From the NCBI GenBank assembly GCA_964437945.1, contig CAYTJF010000064.1, forward strand, positions 1 through 23,950: a stretch of 23,950 nt of DNA, read 5' to 3'. This stretch comes from Granulosicoccus sp964437945 (GTDB lineage Bacteria; Pseudomonadota; Gammaproteobacteria; Granulosicoccales; Granulosicoccaceae). The notes below the pieces were generated by a model, which was not told the origin of the DNA, searched no databases, and saw only the letters and a list, made by a program, of their open reading frames with translations. This document shows, piece by piece, positions 14,363 through 21,378 of the stretch (its first letter is position 1; every line of letters begins with the position of its first letter). Made by a program: the position numbers and the translations under genes.

Positions 14363-15703
14363 TCAGCTGCTAAATGCTAATATTCTGCGATACCAATACC
14401 TGAGCGTTGCCGCTCGGGCCAGCATGAGGATGTAATAACTCAGCCACACACCGTGGTTATCTATTAACGGCACGAGGATGGCAGAAGAACAGATAAACAA
14501 TGTTAATGAGATGATCATACCGTTCCGCATTTCCCGTGTGTGCGTTGTTCCGGTGAAGATCCCATCTAATAGGAAGCTCCAGACCCCTACCAATGGAGAC
14601 AGTGCTATCCACCAAAACCACGTCCGAGCAGCGTTTTGAACCTCTTTTTGGGTTGTCATAGTGTCAAAAATAACACTCCCGAGTGATGCGTAAACTACTG
14701 TAAACATCACCGCAAAAATGGCTCCCCAGAAGATTGCGGCGTGAACTGCATTCGTGAGCGCGTGGCGATCGCGTTTACCGTAAGCATGGCCTGCTAAGGT
14801 TTCTGCGGCGTGCGAAAACCCGTCAAGCGCATGGGCCATAAAATGCAGCATTTGAATCAGCACTGCATTAACAGCCAAAATGATAACGCCGAGCTTTGCA
14901 CTCATCGCCATCAGCCAGTAAAAGGCAGCCGTCAGGCATAAGGTTCGGATGAACAAATTGCCACCAATGTGGAAAAACTCCACAAGCTTTGAACGCTCCC
15001 ACAGCCATGCCAGAGAGGTGTTGCCTGACAAGTGCTGTTTAATTTGCAGAGAATGCCATAGCATCCAAAGCCCACAGATCATTGCCAGGTACTCGCTGAT
15101 AACGGTAGCTGCCGCAACCCCACTTATGCCCAACTTAGTTAGATTAAATAATGCCAAGGTCAGCGCAACATTGCTGATATTGAGCAGTAATTGCAGCAAG
15201 AAAACACTACGCATACGTTGCTGTCCAACGAGGGTACCGATAACGCTGTAGAGAACCAAAGTGGCCGGTGCAGAGAACATTCGTATGTAAAAATACTGGT
15301 GAGCAAGGTCATAGACCTCTTGGTTCACATCCATGCCCCACATACCAAGCTTGAATAACCATGGAGCGCAAAGTAGCAATGCTGCTCCGAATACAACTGC
15401 TAATACGATAGAGCGAATGCCATTGCGCTGTGCGCGTTGTGGATCATTTCCTCCGAGGCTTTGTGCAACCAGACCTGATGTTCCCATGCGCAAAAAGCCG
15501 AACAGCCAGTAAATAGAACTGAACAAGGTTGCAGCAATGGCGGTAGCAGACAAGTAAGCCGGCGACGGCATTCGTCCCATCACTGATGTGTCGACGATGC
15601 CGACCAATGGCACGGTTATGTTGGATAGGATGATCGGTACGGCCAGCCAAAGTACGCGCATGCGCCACTCAGACGTGGTCGTGGGCGTTTGAATATCGGT
15701 CAT
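14363..15703 (-). CDS. dinF: MATE-family efflux transporter, DinF subfamily
   Basis: This 446-residue inner-membrane protein has about twelve hydrophobic helices, the normal size for MATE transporters. The first third carries DinF-type features: IVDTSVMGRMPSPAYLSATA and the helix with FGFLRMGTSGLVAQSLGG. Such pumps export organic cations or drugs in exchange for Na+ or H+; DinF of E. coli has been linked to oxidative and bile-salt stress. The substrate here cannot be predicted. ATG at 15703 is preceded by 221 nt of non-coding DNA that should hold the promoter of the dinF-murB pair. No LexA box was recognised near the start. Confidence 0.93.
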   Translation of the reverse strand: MTDIQTPTTTSEWRMRVLWLAVPIILSNITVPLVGIVDTSVMGRMPSPAYLSATAIAATLFSSIYWLFGFLRMGTSGLVAQSLGGNDPQRAQRNGIRSIVLAVVFGAALLLCAPWLFKLGMWGMDVNQEVYDLAHQYFYIRMFSAPATLVLYSVIGTLVGQQRMRSVFLLQLLLNISNVALTLALFNLTKLGISGVAAATVISEYLAMICGLWMLWHSLQIKQHLSGNTSLAWLWERSKLVEFFHIGGNLFIRTLCLTAAFYWLMAMSAKLGVIILAVNAVLIQMLHFMAHALDGFSHAAETLAGHAYGKRDRHALTNAVHAAIFWGAIFAVMFTVVYASLGSVIFDTMTTQKEVQNAARTWFWWIALSPLVGVWSFLLDGIFTGTTHTREMRNGMIISLTLFICSSAILVPLIDNHGVWLSYYILMLARAATLRYWYRRILAFSS

Positions 15704-15803
15704 GGTTTCAAAGTTGCCGAAGGTGGCGGCCCTGGATGACAGATTAAGAGAGTCTGCCGTGCAATAAACGGACGGAAGCTAATGAATTAAAGCAAGAAAT
15801 GGG

Positions 15804-15834
15804 GTTGGAGTGTATTAGACAAATACACTCCAGC
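15804..15834. terminator. Strong hairpin between ugd and dinF, terminator-like
   Basis: GTTGGAGTGTATT (15804-15816) pairs with AATACACTCCAGC (15822-15834) over 13 bp (one G-U) around the loop AGACA. No good T-run follows on either strand, so efficient intrinsic termination is uncertain. A second, smaller stem at 15914-15929 (GCTAAT/ATTAGC) overlaps the ugd stop and is followed on the minus strand by an AT-rich stretch. Either could end ugd transcription before dinF. Confidence 0.55.
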
Positions 15835-15924
15835 CGCTTTGTATGTCACTCTTTTTAAAGTCGCCTTTATATTCCTTTTTACTCGAAAACTGTTTGGGTA
15901 TTTATAAAATTATGCTAATACTGA

Positions 15925-17289
15925 TTAGCTAGCCTTTGCGTTTGCCACTGTGTGCAGATTGCCCGAACCAGGCCGACCAATACAATCGTAAGTAAACCCT
16001 TGCTCAAGCATTAATGCTGGGTCGTACAGGTTGCGACCATCGATAACCAAGGGTTGTTTTAATCCTTTTTTCATTGCATCCCAATTCGGGCTACGGAATT
16101 CACTCCACTCGGTAGCAATAAGCAAAGCGTCAGCGCCGTCCACAGTGTCTTGCGCAGTACCAACAAGCTCAATACGTTTTTCATCCGGATAAAAATGACG
16201 CATTTCAGCCATCGCAACGGGATCGTAAGCGCGCACCTTGCCGCCTGCCTCGAGAATCGACTCGATCAGTACACGAGCCGGTGCTTCACGTAGATCGTCT
16301 GTATTGGGCTTAAAAGACAATCCCCAGACTGCAAAGGTTCTGCCCTGGATGTTGTTGTCAAAATGACGCATCAGTTTTTCGAACAGCACGTGCTTCTGGC
16401 GGTCATTGACCGCGTCAACTGCATGGAGTAGTTCGGCGTGGTAGCCAACCTGTTTAGAGGTTTGGACCAGCGCTTTGACGTCTTTTGGAAAACATGAACC
16501 GCCATAGCCACAGCCAGGGTAAATAAAGTGATACCCGATACGCGGATCGGACCCGATACCGTGGCGAACGTCTTCAATATCTGCACCGACTTTATCGGCA
16601 ATGTTCGACAGCTCGTTCATAAAGCTAATTTTGGTTGCCAGCAGCGAGTTTGCAGCATACTTGGTGAGTTCTGAAGAACGGCGATTCATGATTACCAGCT
16701 TGTCGTGATTGCGGCAAAATGGTGCGTAAAGTTCGCGCATAACTTCTTTGGCTTCCTCATCATCGGTGCCGATCACGATTCGGTCAGGTTTCATAAAGTC
16801 ATCGATTGCCGCGCCTTCTTTCAGGAACTCAGGGTTTGAGATGACCGCAACCGGTATATCCACACCACGATCTTTTTGTCCTTTTGCGACCACCTCTTCA
16901 ACCATGTCACCGGTCCCAACTGGCACGGTTGACTTGTTGACAATGAGTTTTTTCTCGGTCATTCGTTCGGCAATGGTTTTCGCTACCGCAGCCACGTATT
17001 GCATATCGGCAGAGCCATCTTCACCGGGCGGGGTGCCCACAGCAATGAATTGCACCTGGCTATGGGCTACGGCTTGATCCATATCAGTGGTGAAGTCGAG
17101 ACGCTGGGCTGCGACATTGCGCTTAATGACATCGTCCAGACCAGGTTCAAAAATTGGGATGATACCTTTCTTCAGATTGGCTACTTTTGCTTCATCAACG
17201 TCAACGCACAATACATCGTTACCCACATCTGCGAGCAATGAACCGGTGACCAAACCAACGTAGCCCGAACCGTAAATCGTTACTTTCAT
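15925..17289 (-). CDS. ugd: UDP-glucose 6-dehydrogenase
   Basis: This 454-residue enzyme oxidises UDP-glucose to UDP-glucuronate with two NAD+. The N-terminal Rossmann motif is GSGYVGLVTG (residues 8-17). Other landmarks are CVDVDEAKVANLKKG, PIFEPGL, VGTPPGEDGSADMQY, NKSTVPVGTG and NPEFLKEGAAIDDFMKPDRIVIG. The catalytic Cys is in PGCGYGGSCFPKD, and WGLSFKPNTDDLREAP leads into the C-terminal domain. Length fits the TuaD/Ugd class. It has its own transcription unit, with AGGA 6 nt before ATG 17289. Its product could feed the exopolysaccharide assembly encoded on the other strand, though glucuronate also enters lipopolysaccharide and other polymers. Confidence 0.97.
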   Translation of the reverse strand: MKVTIYGSGYVGLVTGSLLADVGNDVLCVDVDEAKVANLKKGIIPIFEPGLDDVIKRNVAAQRLDFTTDMDQAVAHSQVQFIAVGTPPGEDGSADMQYVAAVAKTIAERMTEKKLIVNKSTVPVGTGDMVEEVVAKGQKDRGVDIPVAVISNPEFLKEGAAIDDFMKPDRIVIGTDDEEAKEVMRELYAPFCRNHDKLVIMNRRSSELTKYAANSLLATKISFMNELSNIADKVGADIEDVRHGIGSDPRIGYHFIYPGCGYGGSCFPKDVKALVQTSKQVGYHAELLHAVDAVNDRQKHVLFEKLMRHFDNNIQGRTFAVWGLSFKPNTDDLREAPARVLIESILEAGGKVRAYDPVAMAEMRHFYPDEKRIELVGTAQDTVDGADALLIATEWSEFRSPNWDAMKKGLKQPLVIDGRNLYDPALMLEQGFTYDCIGRPGSGNLHTVANAKAS

Positions 17290-17657
17290 GACAAGTCCTG
17301 TTTATGCGGGTGAGCCCGCGAGTATCATATAGCCGCTAGCGGTCTTCCAGACCGCTGGTGCGCTGTTAGTTTAGTTAGGTGCTCAACCGTACGAAATAAC
17401 ACATATAGCTGGATAAAGCTAAATACTGCTGTGTAATCGGTATCGGCAGATTGACGCAAGTGTATAGGTGAGCACCACCACATTTTTATAGCATTAAACT
17501 GCGATGGCGTCGCATGTTTTGCGTGCAGCGAATTATAGGTTGAGCAGGTTCCGGTTATCGGTAAATGTCCGCAATTTGTTCAATACGTAACGATTAGTTA
17601 CTCAAGCCCGTCAATTCGCTATTATTCTGTACTCAAGCCTATTGCGCTGTTTGTCTG
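17290..17657. other. 368-bp intergenic region upstream of ugd
   Basis: No gene seen. On the minus strand it should hold the ugd promoter; TATGAT (minus, 17329-17324) is a weak -10 candidate. It contains a hairpin at 17306-17319 (GCGGG/CCCGC), just upstream of the ugd ribosome-binding site, and a perfect inverted repeat at 17338-17356. Its right end overlaps a dispersed repeat copy (17642-17669). Confidence 0.5.
17338..17356. promoter_or_regulatory. Perfect 8-bp inverted repeat upstream of ugd
   Basis: AGCGGTCT (17338-17345) and AGACCGCT (17349-17356) are exact reverse complements around TCC, 49-67 nt before the ugd start. It could be an operator, or a leader hairpin if transcription begins upstream. 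No T-run follows on the minus strand. Confidence 0.4.
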
Positions 17658-17669
17658 TTACACCACACT
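17642..17669 (-). repeat. Dispersed 28-nt repeat, copy at the mnmD stop codon
   Basis: Read on the minus strand, this segment begins AGTGTGGTGTAA and continues with a 16-nt part matching the two arms of the palindrome at 22954-23159. The first 12 bases are identical in all three copies, and the other 16 differ at only a few positions, mostly transitions. It encodes the last three residues (Ser-Val-Val) and the TAA stop of mnmD. Unlike the distant pair it has no facing partner nearby. Confidence 0.8.
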
Positions 17670-18440
17670 CGCCTGCGCCCACAAAACCTCTCGCTTACCT
17701 TTGGGTCCGGGGTATTTGTTTACGGTATAACCGGCCGCTAGCAGATTTCTTCGCACCGAACCCTTTACGCAGTATGTAGCCAACCGCCCACCTGGTGCAA
17801 GAAGCGGGCGAAGTTGAGCCATAAAATCCTGTGTCCAGCATTCAGGGTTAACATCAGGGCTGAATGCATCCAGAAATATTGCATTGTATTTTAAGCTATT
17901 TTTAAGCTTTGCCAATAATACAGGAGATGTGGCATCGTCTGTATGCAAAGCGAGTTCGCAGTACGCGCCAAGCATGCCCCTATGTATGTTCCGAAGCATG
18001 TCTTCCGGGGTGCCCATCTCATTTGTATTGACTAGTAAGTTTGGTCGTATGGAACCCAATATTTTAGCCAGATTATTGGCCAATTCAGGCGAGTCGAGCA
18101 GTTGTCCGTAGTTTAACTCGATAAGAGCGGCTGAATTGATGAGTGAATGCTCAATTCCGGTGTAGGACAAAAAGGTTTTATTGCTGGAAGCACTATCGGA
18201 GCAGAGCAAGCAGTTTAATCCGAGCCCAAATCCAATTTCCAGAATACGCGTTGGGTGGTTGGCGCAGAGTCGATCATAAACGCCCGAACCGTGTAAAAAC
18301 ACATGTGCAGATTCTGTGCGTGCACCGAATGTCGAATGGTAGGTTTGTTGGTAGCGATCAGAAAAGAGGGTATTCGAATTATCTTCCGTCTTGGTTAACA
18401 TGCGGTTAACACGTCGGTTAACACGTGGCCAATCTATCAC
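17658..18440 (-). CDS. mnmD: Stand-alone MnmD-type tRNA (nm5s2U34) methyltransferase
   Basis: Up to 260 residues, with the fold and motifs of the methyltransferase half of MnmC (DUF752/Methyltransf_30): FSDRYQQTYHS, AHVFLHGSGV, the SAM-binding ILEIGFGLGLN (residues 66-76), NAIFLDAFSPDVNPECWT, GGRLATYCVKGSVRRNL and the C-terminal PGPKGKREVLWAQ. It should methylate 5-aminomethyl-(2-thio)uridine at the tRNA wobble position. The FAD-oxidase half of E. coli MnmC is absent, as in known free-standing MnmD proteins. The reading frame starts with GTG at 18440, overlapping the upstream gene by 23 nt; ATG at 18401, 16 nt after that gene's stop, is equally plausible. Neither has a clear ribosome-binding site. 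The last three codons come from a dispersed repeat. Confidence 0.88.
   Translation of the reverse strand: MIDWPRVNRRVNRMLTKTEDNSNTLFSDRYQQTYHSTFGARTESAHVFLHGSGVYDRLCANHPTRILEIGFGLGLNCLLCSDSASSNKTFLSYTGIEHSLINSAALIELNYGQLLDSPELANNLAKILGSIRPNLLVNTNEMGTPEDMLRNIHRGMLGAYCELALHTDDATSPVLLAKLKNSLKYNAIFLDAFSPDVNPECWTQDFMAQLRPLLAPGGRLATYCVKGSVRRNLLAAGYTVNKYPGPKGKREVLWAQASVV
18393..18424. repeat. Three tandem GGTTAACA motifs at the mnmD 5' end
   Basis: GGTTAACA occurs at 18393, 18404 and 18416, spaced 11 and 12 nt, each containing the palindrome GTTAAC. If translated from GTG 18440 they encode a repeated Arg-Val-Asn-Arg. They also span the stop of the upstream gene. About one helical turn apart, they could be protein-binding sites, or simply a local duplication. 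Confidence 0.6.
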
Positions 18441-19404
18441 TTAGCACTGAGCATCGTACCTTGTAGAGCTCAGTGCTCTTCGGCATTGGCACACGTGCTC
18501 TGGCTACCCAATTGATCAGGTTACGTCCTGCGATTAAAGTCTGCATGGCTTGTTCTATCGAATATTGGTGTTCGAGTGAATGGTCGGGTAGGACAGTGGG
18601 CTCAAAATTAGCCACATCTTCGCCAGTGGCAACAAAGCGTGGCCAGATATCAAATATCGTCGAATCACTCTTCATCGTCTCGCACTCGTGCTTTGCTGCA
18701 TCAGCGTAGGTATCTATCAATGGCGCAAGTTGGTTAAATTCTACTCGAGAGCAAAATGTCGTTTTTATGGTACTGGCCAGCAAATCAATGTTGTTCATGG
18801 TTTGAGCGACTTTGATGTAGCGTGATTCATAGTAGTTGGCAATTGGTGTTGTAAACGCTCGAAATGGTTCTCCCCACACTTCATCGATTCCTTCTTCCCC
18901 GCTGTGGTGTTTAACATCCCGACCAAGTTCCAGTGCCTCTTCAAAACACCGGCCGCATGAGCGCATAAGCTCGTTATCGCGACTGACTTTGACGCCTTTT
19001 TCCTCCAGCTCAACTATGCTGGTAAATAAATCAGTGGCGCGATTGAACAAAGCGCCAGCTAACATCGCAGCATTGACCCGTTTCATGGTGACATCGAATT
19101 GCGAATTGTAAGCCTTGCGAGCGGCTTCTAGTCGGTGTCCAGGTGTGTTTATACCCGGTTCGGTGTGATGGAATGTACGGCGGGTGAGATGATCGATAAG
19201 CAGCTTTTTTGACGCCAGCGATTCGGTCGGCGGCTCGTAGTAACGAACCCAGCAACCATGGTAGAAAATGTAATCCAGATTGTTAAAGATGGATCGGGTG
19301 CCGTTTTCGGTAGTCGCCGTGCTTGTGGCCTGATCAGAGACCTGATTTGGCGTTCTGATGTCGGTAACTGGGGCTTTTGACGATACTGCCGGTGCTATGG
19401 CCAT
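18418..19404 (-). CDS. Hypothetical protein, 328 residues, family not recognised
   Basis: I do not recognise this protein. Residues 1 to about 38 are low-complexity (Ala, Ser, Thr, Pro) with no signal peptide. The rest looks soluble and mostly alpha-helical, with several Trp and Cys residues. Distinctive segments are YIFYHGCWVRYYEPPTESLA (about 45-64), RRTFHHTEPGINTPGHRLEA, SCGRCFEEALELGRD with a Cys-Gly-Arg-Cys pair, and EVWGEPFRAFTTPIANYYESRYIKV. No membrane helix is seen. The frame is open for its full length, with normal-looking composition. ATG at 19404 lies about 30 nt below a TATAAT. Its end overlaps or nearly abuts mnmD, so they are probably co-transcribed, but that alone does not show a role in tRNA modification. 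Confidence 0.75.
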   Translation of the reverse strand: MAIAPAVSSKAPVTDIRTPNQVSDQATSTATTENGTRSIFNNLDYIFYHGCWVRYYEPPTESLASKKLLIDHLTRRTFHHTEPGINTPGHRLEAARKAYNSQFDVTMKRVNAAMLAGALFNRATDLFTSIVELEEKGVKVSRDNELMRSCGRCFEEALELGRDVKHHSGEEGIDEVWGEPFRAFTTPIANYYESRYIKVAQTMNNIDLLASTIKTTFCSRVEFNQLAPLIDTYADAAKHECETMKSDSTIFDIWPRFVATGEDVANFEPTVLPDHSLEHQYSIEQAMQTLIAGRNLINWVARARVPMPKSTELYKVRCSVLSDRLATC

Positions 19405-19433
19405 GCATTTTCTGATACAGCTTCGATGGAAGG

Positions 19434-19439
19434 ATTATA
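19434..19439 (-). promoter_or_regulatory. Candidate -10 box for the hypothetical gene and mnmD
   Basis: On the minus strand this is a perfect TATAAT, 30 nt before the ATG at 19404, giving a leader of about 23 nt. No good -35 hexamer was found at 16-18 nt spacing. Confidence 0.35.
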
Positions 19440-19532
19440 ACGAGATGGACGTGAAAATCCTGTTTCTTGTCACACGATTTCATTACTGCAGAGCAGATTT
19501 ATGCGTACTATGCCCAAAAAACGTTTATATGA

Positions 19533-20018
19533 CTAAATTTTGTTCAATGCTTCGGTCTCACCCAGCGTAAGTGCGTGTAGTGTGGAAGAAAGAGACTCTC
19601 GCTGTGCCTCAGTGACTTTGTCGAGAAAATACTGCTCGGTTTCTCGCACGTGAGGCCAACATTGAATCATGCACTGCTTGCCTTTTTCTGTGAGACTTAA
19701 CTGACGGGTCCTGCCATCGTCTCCTATCAGGCTACGTTCTATCAAGTCCTCGGATTCCATCAGTCTAAGCATTCTGGAAACGGCAGGGCGACTCACACCG
19801 ATATGTTCAGCAAGCTCAGATGGTGAACATTTTGCTTCAATTGCAATAGCTGTCAGTGCTATCCATTGAACGCGTGTTATCCCATGTGCCGCGAGTCCAA
19901 CCTCTAATCGGTCTTGCATATGTCGAGCAAGCTGGTTGATCTTGAATTCAAAGCATTGATGGAGTCTGAAATCTTCGAGATTGTGCGGGTTGCTGGTTAA
20001 AACGAGTTTAGGAAGCAT
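19533..20018 (-). CDS. MarR-family transcriptional regulator
   Basis: This 161-residue winged-helix regulator starts with a dimerisation helix (CFEFKINQLARHMQDRLEVGL). The recognition helix-turn-helix is CSPSELAEHIGVSRPAVSRMLRLMES, followed by the wing DLIERSLIGDDGRTRQLSLTEKG, with the Asp-Gly-Arg that is conserved in MarR proteins. A C-terminal dimerisation helix follows. Such proteins bind palindromes as dimers and often release DNA on binding a small phenolic ligand. ATG at 20018 has no evident Shine-Dalgarno sequence; the region up to about residue 20 is outside the core family. No target can be assigned: the nearest candidates are its own promoter region and the mini-gene facing away at 20110. 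Confidence 0.92.
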   Translation of the reverse strand: MLPKLVLTSNPHNLEDFRLHQCFEFKINQLARHMQDRLEVGLAAHGITRVQWIALTAIAIEAKCSPSELAEHIGVSRPAVSRMLRLMESEDLIERSLIGDDGRTRQLSLTEKGKQCMIQCWPHVRETEQYFLDKVTEAQRESLSSTLHALTLGETEALNKI

Positions 20019-20109
20019 TAGTTTATTAACCCATTTTCTTCATGCATCTCAATTTCTTTTTGTCGCGCTTTGTACATTTAAGTTCATCGATACTCATAGT
20101 TTTTAATAC

Positions 20110-20229
20110 ATGATCACGATATTGGAATACATGCATCAGCGACTTACAATCATTAAATACGAATTGCCTGAAGATACGGATCACAAAGTTGTGGGTGCTG
20201 CGTCGATATGCAAAGCGCTGGGGTATTGA
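20110..20229 (+). CDS. Possible mini-protein gene, 39 codons, tightly followed by a terminator
   Basis: A plus-strand frame runs from ATG 20110 (39 codons), with a second in-frame ATG at 20131 (32 codons), to TGA 20229. The TTGGAATAC just before the second ATG gives a weak GGA Shine-Dalgarno. The peptide from the second start contains KYELPEDTDHKVVGAASICK, which I do not recognise. It has no membrane helix and has mixed charge. The stop lies inside the loop of an intrinsic terminator (20212-20240), so a short plus-strand transcript is credible; whether it acts as mRNA or small RNA is open. It sits in a 264-bp space between two minus-strand genes. A clear promoter was not found. Confidence 0.35.
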   Translation: MITILEYMHQRLTIIKYELPEDTDHKVVGAASICKALGY

Positions 20230-20240
20230 CGCGCTTTTTT
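20212..20240 (+). terminator. Intrinsic terminator on the plus strand between marR and cmoB
   Basis: AAAGCGC (20212-20218) pairs with GCGCTTT (20231-20237) around a 12-nt loop. The right arm runs into a T-run ending at 20240. The T-run is oriented for plus-strand transcription, although both flanking genes are on the minus strand. Confidence 0.65.
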
Positions 20241-20282
20241 AACGTCTGATGTAGCGGAGCCAGCTGGAATTACTAGCCAGTA

Positions 20283-21344
20283 CTAAGCGTCAGGTGCGTC
20301 AGCTAACATGACGGCTCTTCGCGGTCTTGGTAAGCCTTCAACTGTGAGTGAAAGCTCATTTGGGTCCAGAGATTCCACCAGTGACTCGTACGGCATCCAT
20401 TCGGTTGTACGTTGTTCAAGCCGAGAGGTGATATCCATTGACACAAAGCGGATGTTAATAAATCCACTCTCTCGCATCCAACGGGCAAGCATAGGAACCG
20501 ATGGTAGTTGCCAGATATTACGCATTCTGGCATAGCGTCCATCAAGATCGAGCGTGGTCTCGTCTTCACCTAAAGTAACCAGGGTTTCTAATACCAATTG
20601 TGCACCGGGCCGCATGGCTTGCAGCAGTTCCTGTAAATGTGCATGTGGATTTTTACGGTGGTACAGCACGCCCATAGAAAAAACAGTATCGAATAGGCGC
20701 ATGTTTTTTGGCAAGGTTTCCATAGTTAGCGGCAACAAATGCACTTGTGGGTCTTTAACATAGTGTTGGATGGCTCGAAACTGCATTGAAAATAATTGTC
20801 CAGGGTCAATGCCCACAACCGTTTTAGCACCAGCACTGCGCATACGCCACATGTGATACCCATTGCCACAACCAACATCGAGCACGGTTCGATTGGACAA
20901 GTCTGCAATATGCGCAGCAACTCGATTCCATTTCCAATCGGAACGCCATTCGGTATCGATTACCACGTGAGCAATGCGATAGGGGCCTTTACGCCATGGC
21001 ATTAAGCCTCGCAATGCTGGCTCCAGCATCTGTGCTGCTTCACTGAGTGGGTAAGCTGGGTGATGCGTACTGGTTGCCGAGCGCTTGAATTGTTCGGCAG
21101 CCACGTCATTATCAGTTAAAGCTGCTACGCCTGTTTCGTGATCGATATCAATGCTGGTTATCGGTAATTGGGGCAAGGCGTCCAGTGCATCTTGCCAACG
21201 TGGTAAATCACCGTGGTGCAATTGCCGATCACTCACAGCAGTAATTAGCGCATCGGCCCAATCTTCAAGTTCGGTGCCTTCAAGCTTGGCGCGTAAACCG
21301 TCCTCGTCGAAAATAAAACGCTGGTTTTGAGCGATATCGCTCAT
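20283..21344 (-). CDS. cmoB: tRNA U34 carboxymethyltransferase
   Basis: This 353-residue enzyme transfers the carboxymethyl group of carboxy-SAM to 5-hydroxyuridine at position 34, giving cmo5U in tRNAs that read four-fold degenerate codons. The N-terminal domain includes HGDLPRWQDALDALP. The middle holds the diagnostic LMPWRKGPYRIAHVVIDTEW (residues about 114-133) and SDWKWNRV. The nucleotide-binding motif is VLDVGCGNGYHMWRM, then VGIDPGQLFSMQF and FDTVFSMGVLYHRKNP. ELVLETLV-type sequence (QLVLETLV) and RYARMRNIWQLPS follow. Length is slightly above that of E. coli CmoB (323). ATG at 21344 lies 34 nt after the cmoA stop, so the two form an operon. Confidence 0.98.
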   Translation of the reverse strand: MSDIAQNQRFIFDEDGLRAKLEGTELEDWADALITAVSDRQLHHGDLPRWQDALDALPQLPITSIDIDHETGVAALTDNDVAAEQFKRSATSTHHPAYPLSEAAQMLEPALRGLMPWRKGPYRIAHVVIDTEWRSDWKWNRVAAHIADLSNRTVLDVGCGNGYHMWRMRSAGAKTVVGIDPGQLFSMQFRAIQHYVKDPQVHLLPLTMETLPKNMRLFDTVFSMGVLYHRKNPHAHLQELLQAMRPGAQLVLETLVTLGEDETTLDLDGRYARMRNIWQLPSVPMLARWMRESGFINIRFVSMDITSRLEQRTTEWMPYESLVESLDPNELSLTVEGLPRPRRAVMLADAPDA

Positions 21345-21378
21345 GGCTTTTTCACACTAAAAAGCACGGTGTTGGCAG

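Noticed and set aside
19358..19570. Plus-strand frame of 70 codons between the hypothetical gene and marR
   Set aside because: It overlaps the 5' end of one minus-strand gene and the 3' end of marR, has no ribosome-binding site or terminator, and its sequence resembles no known protein.
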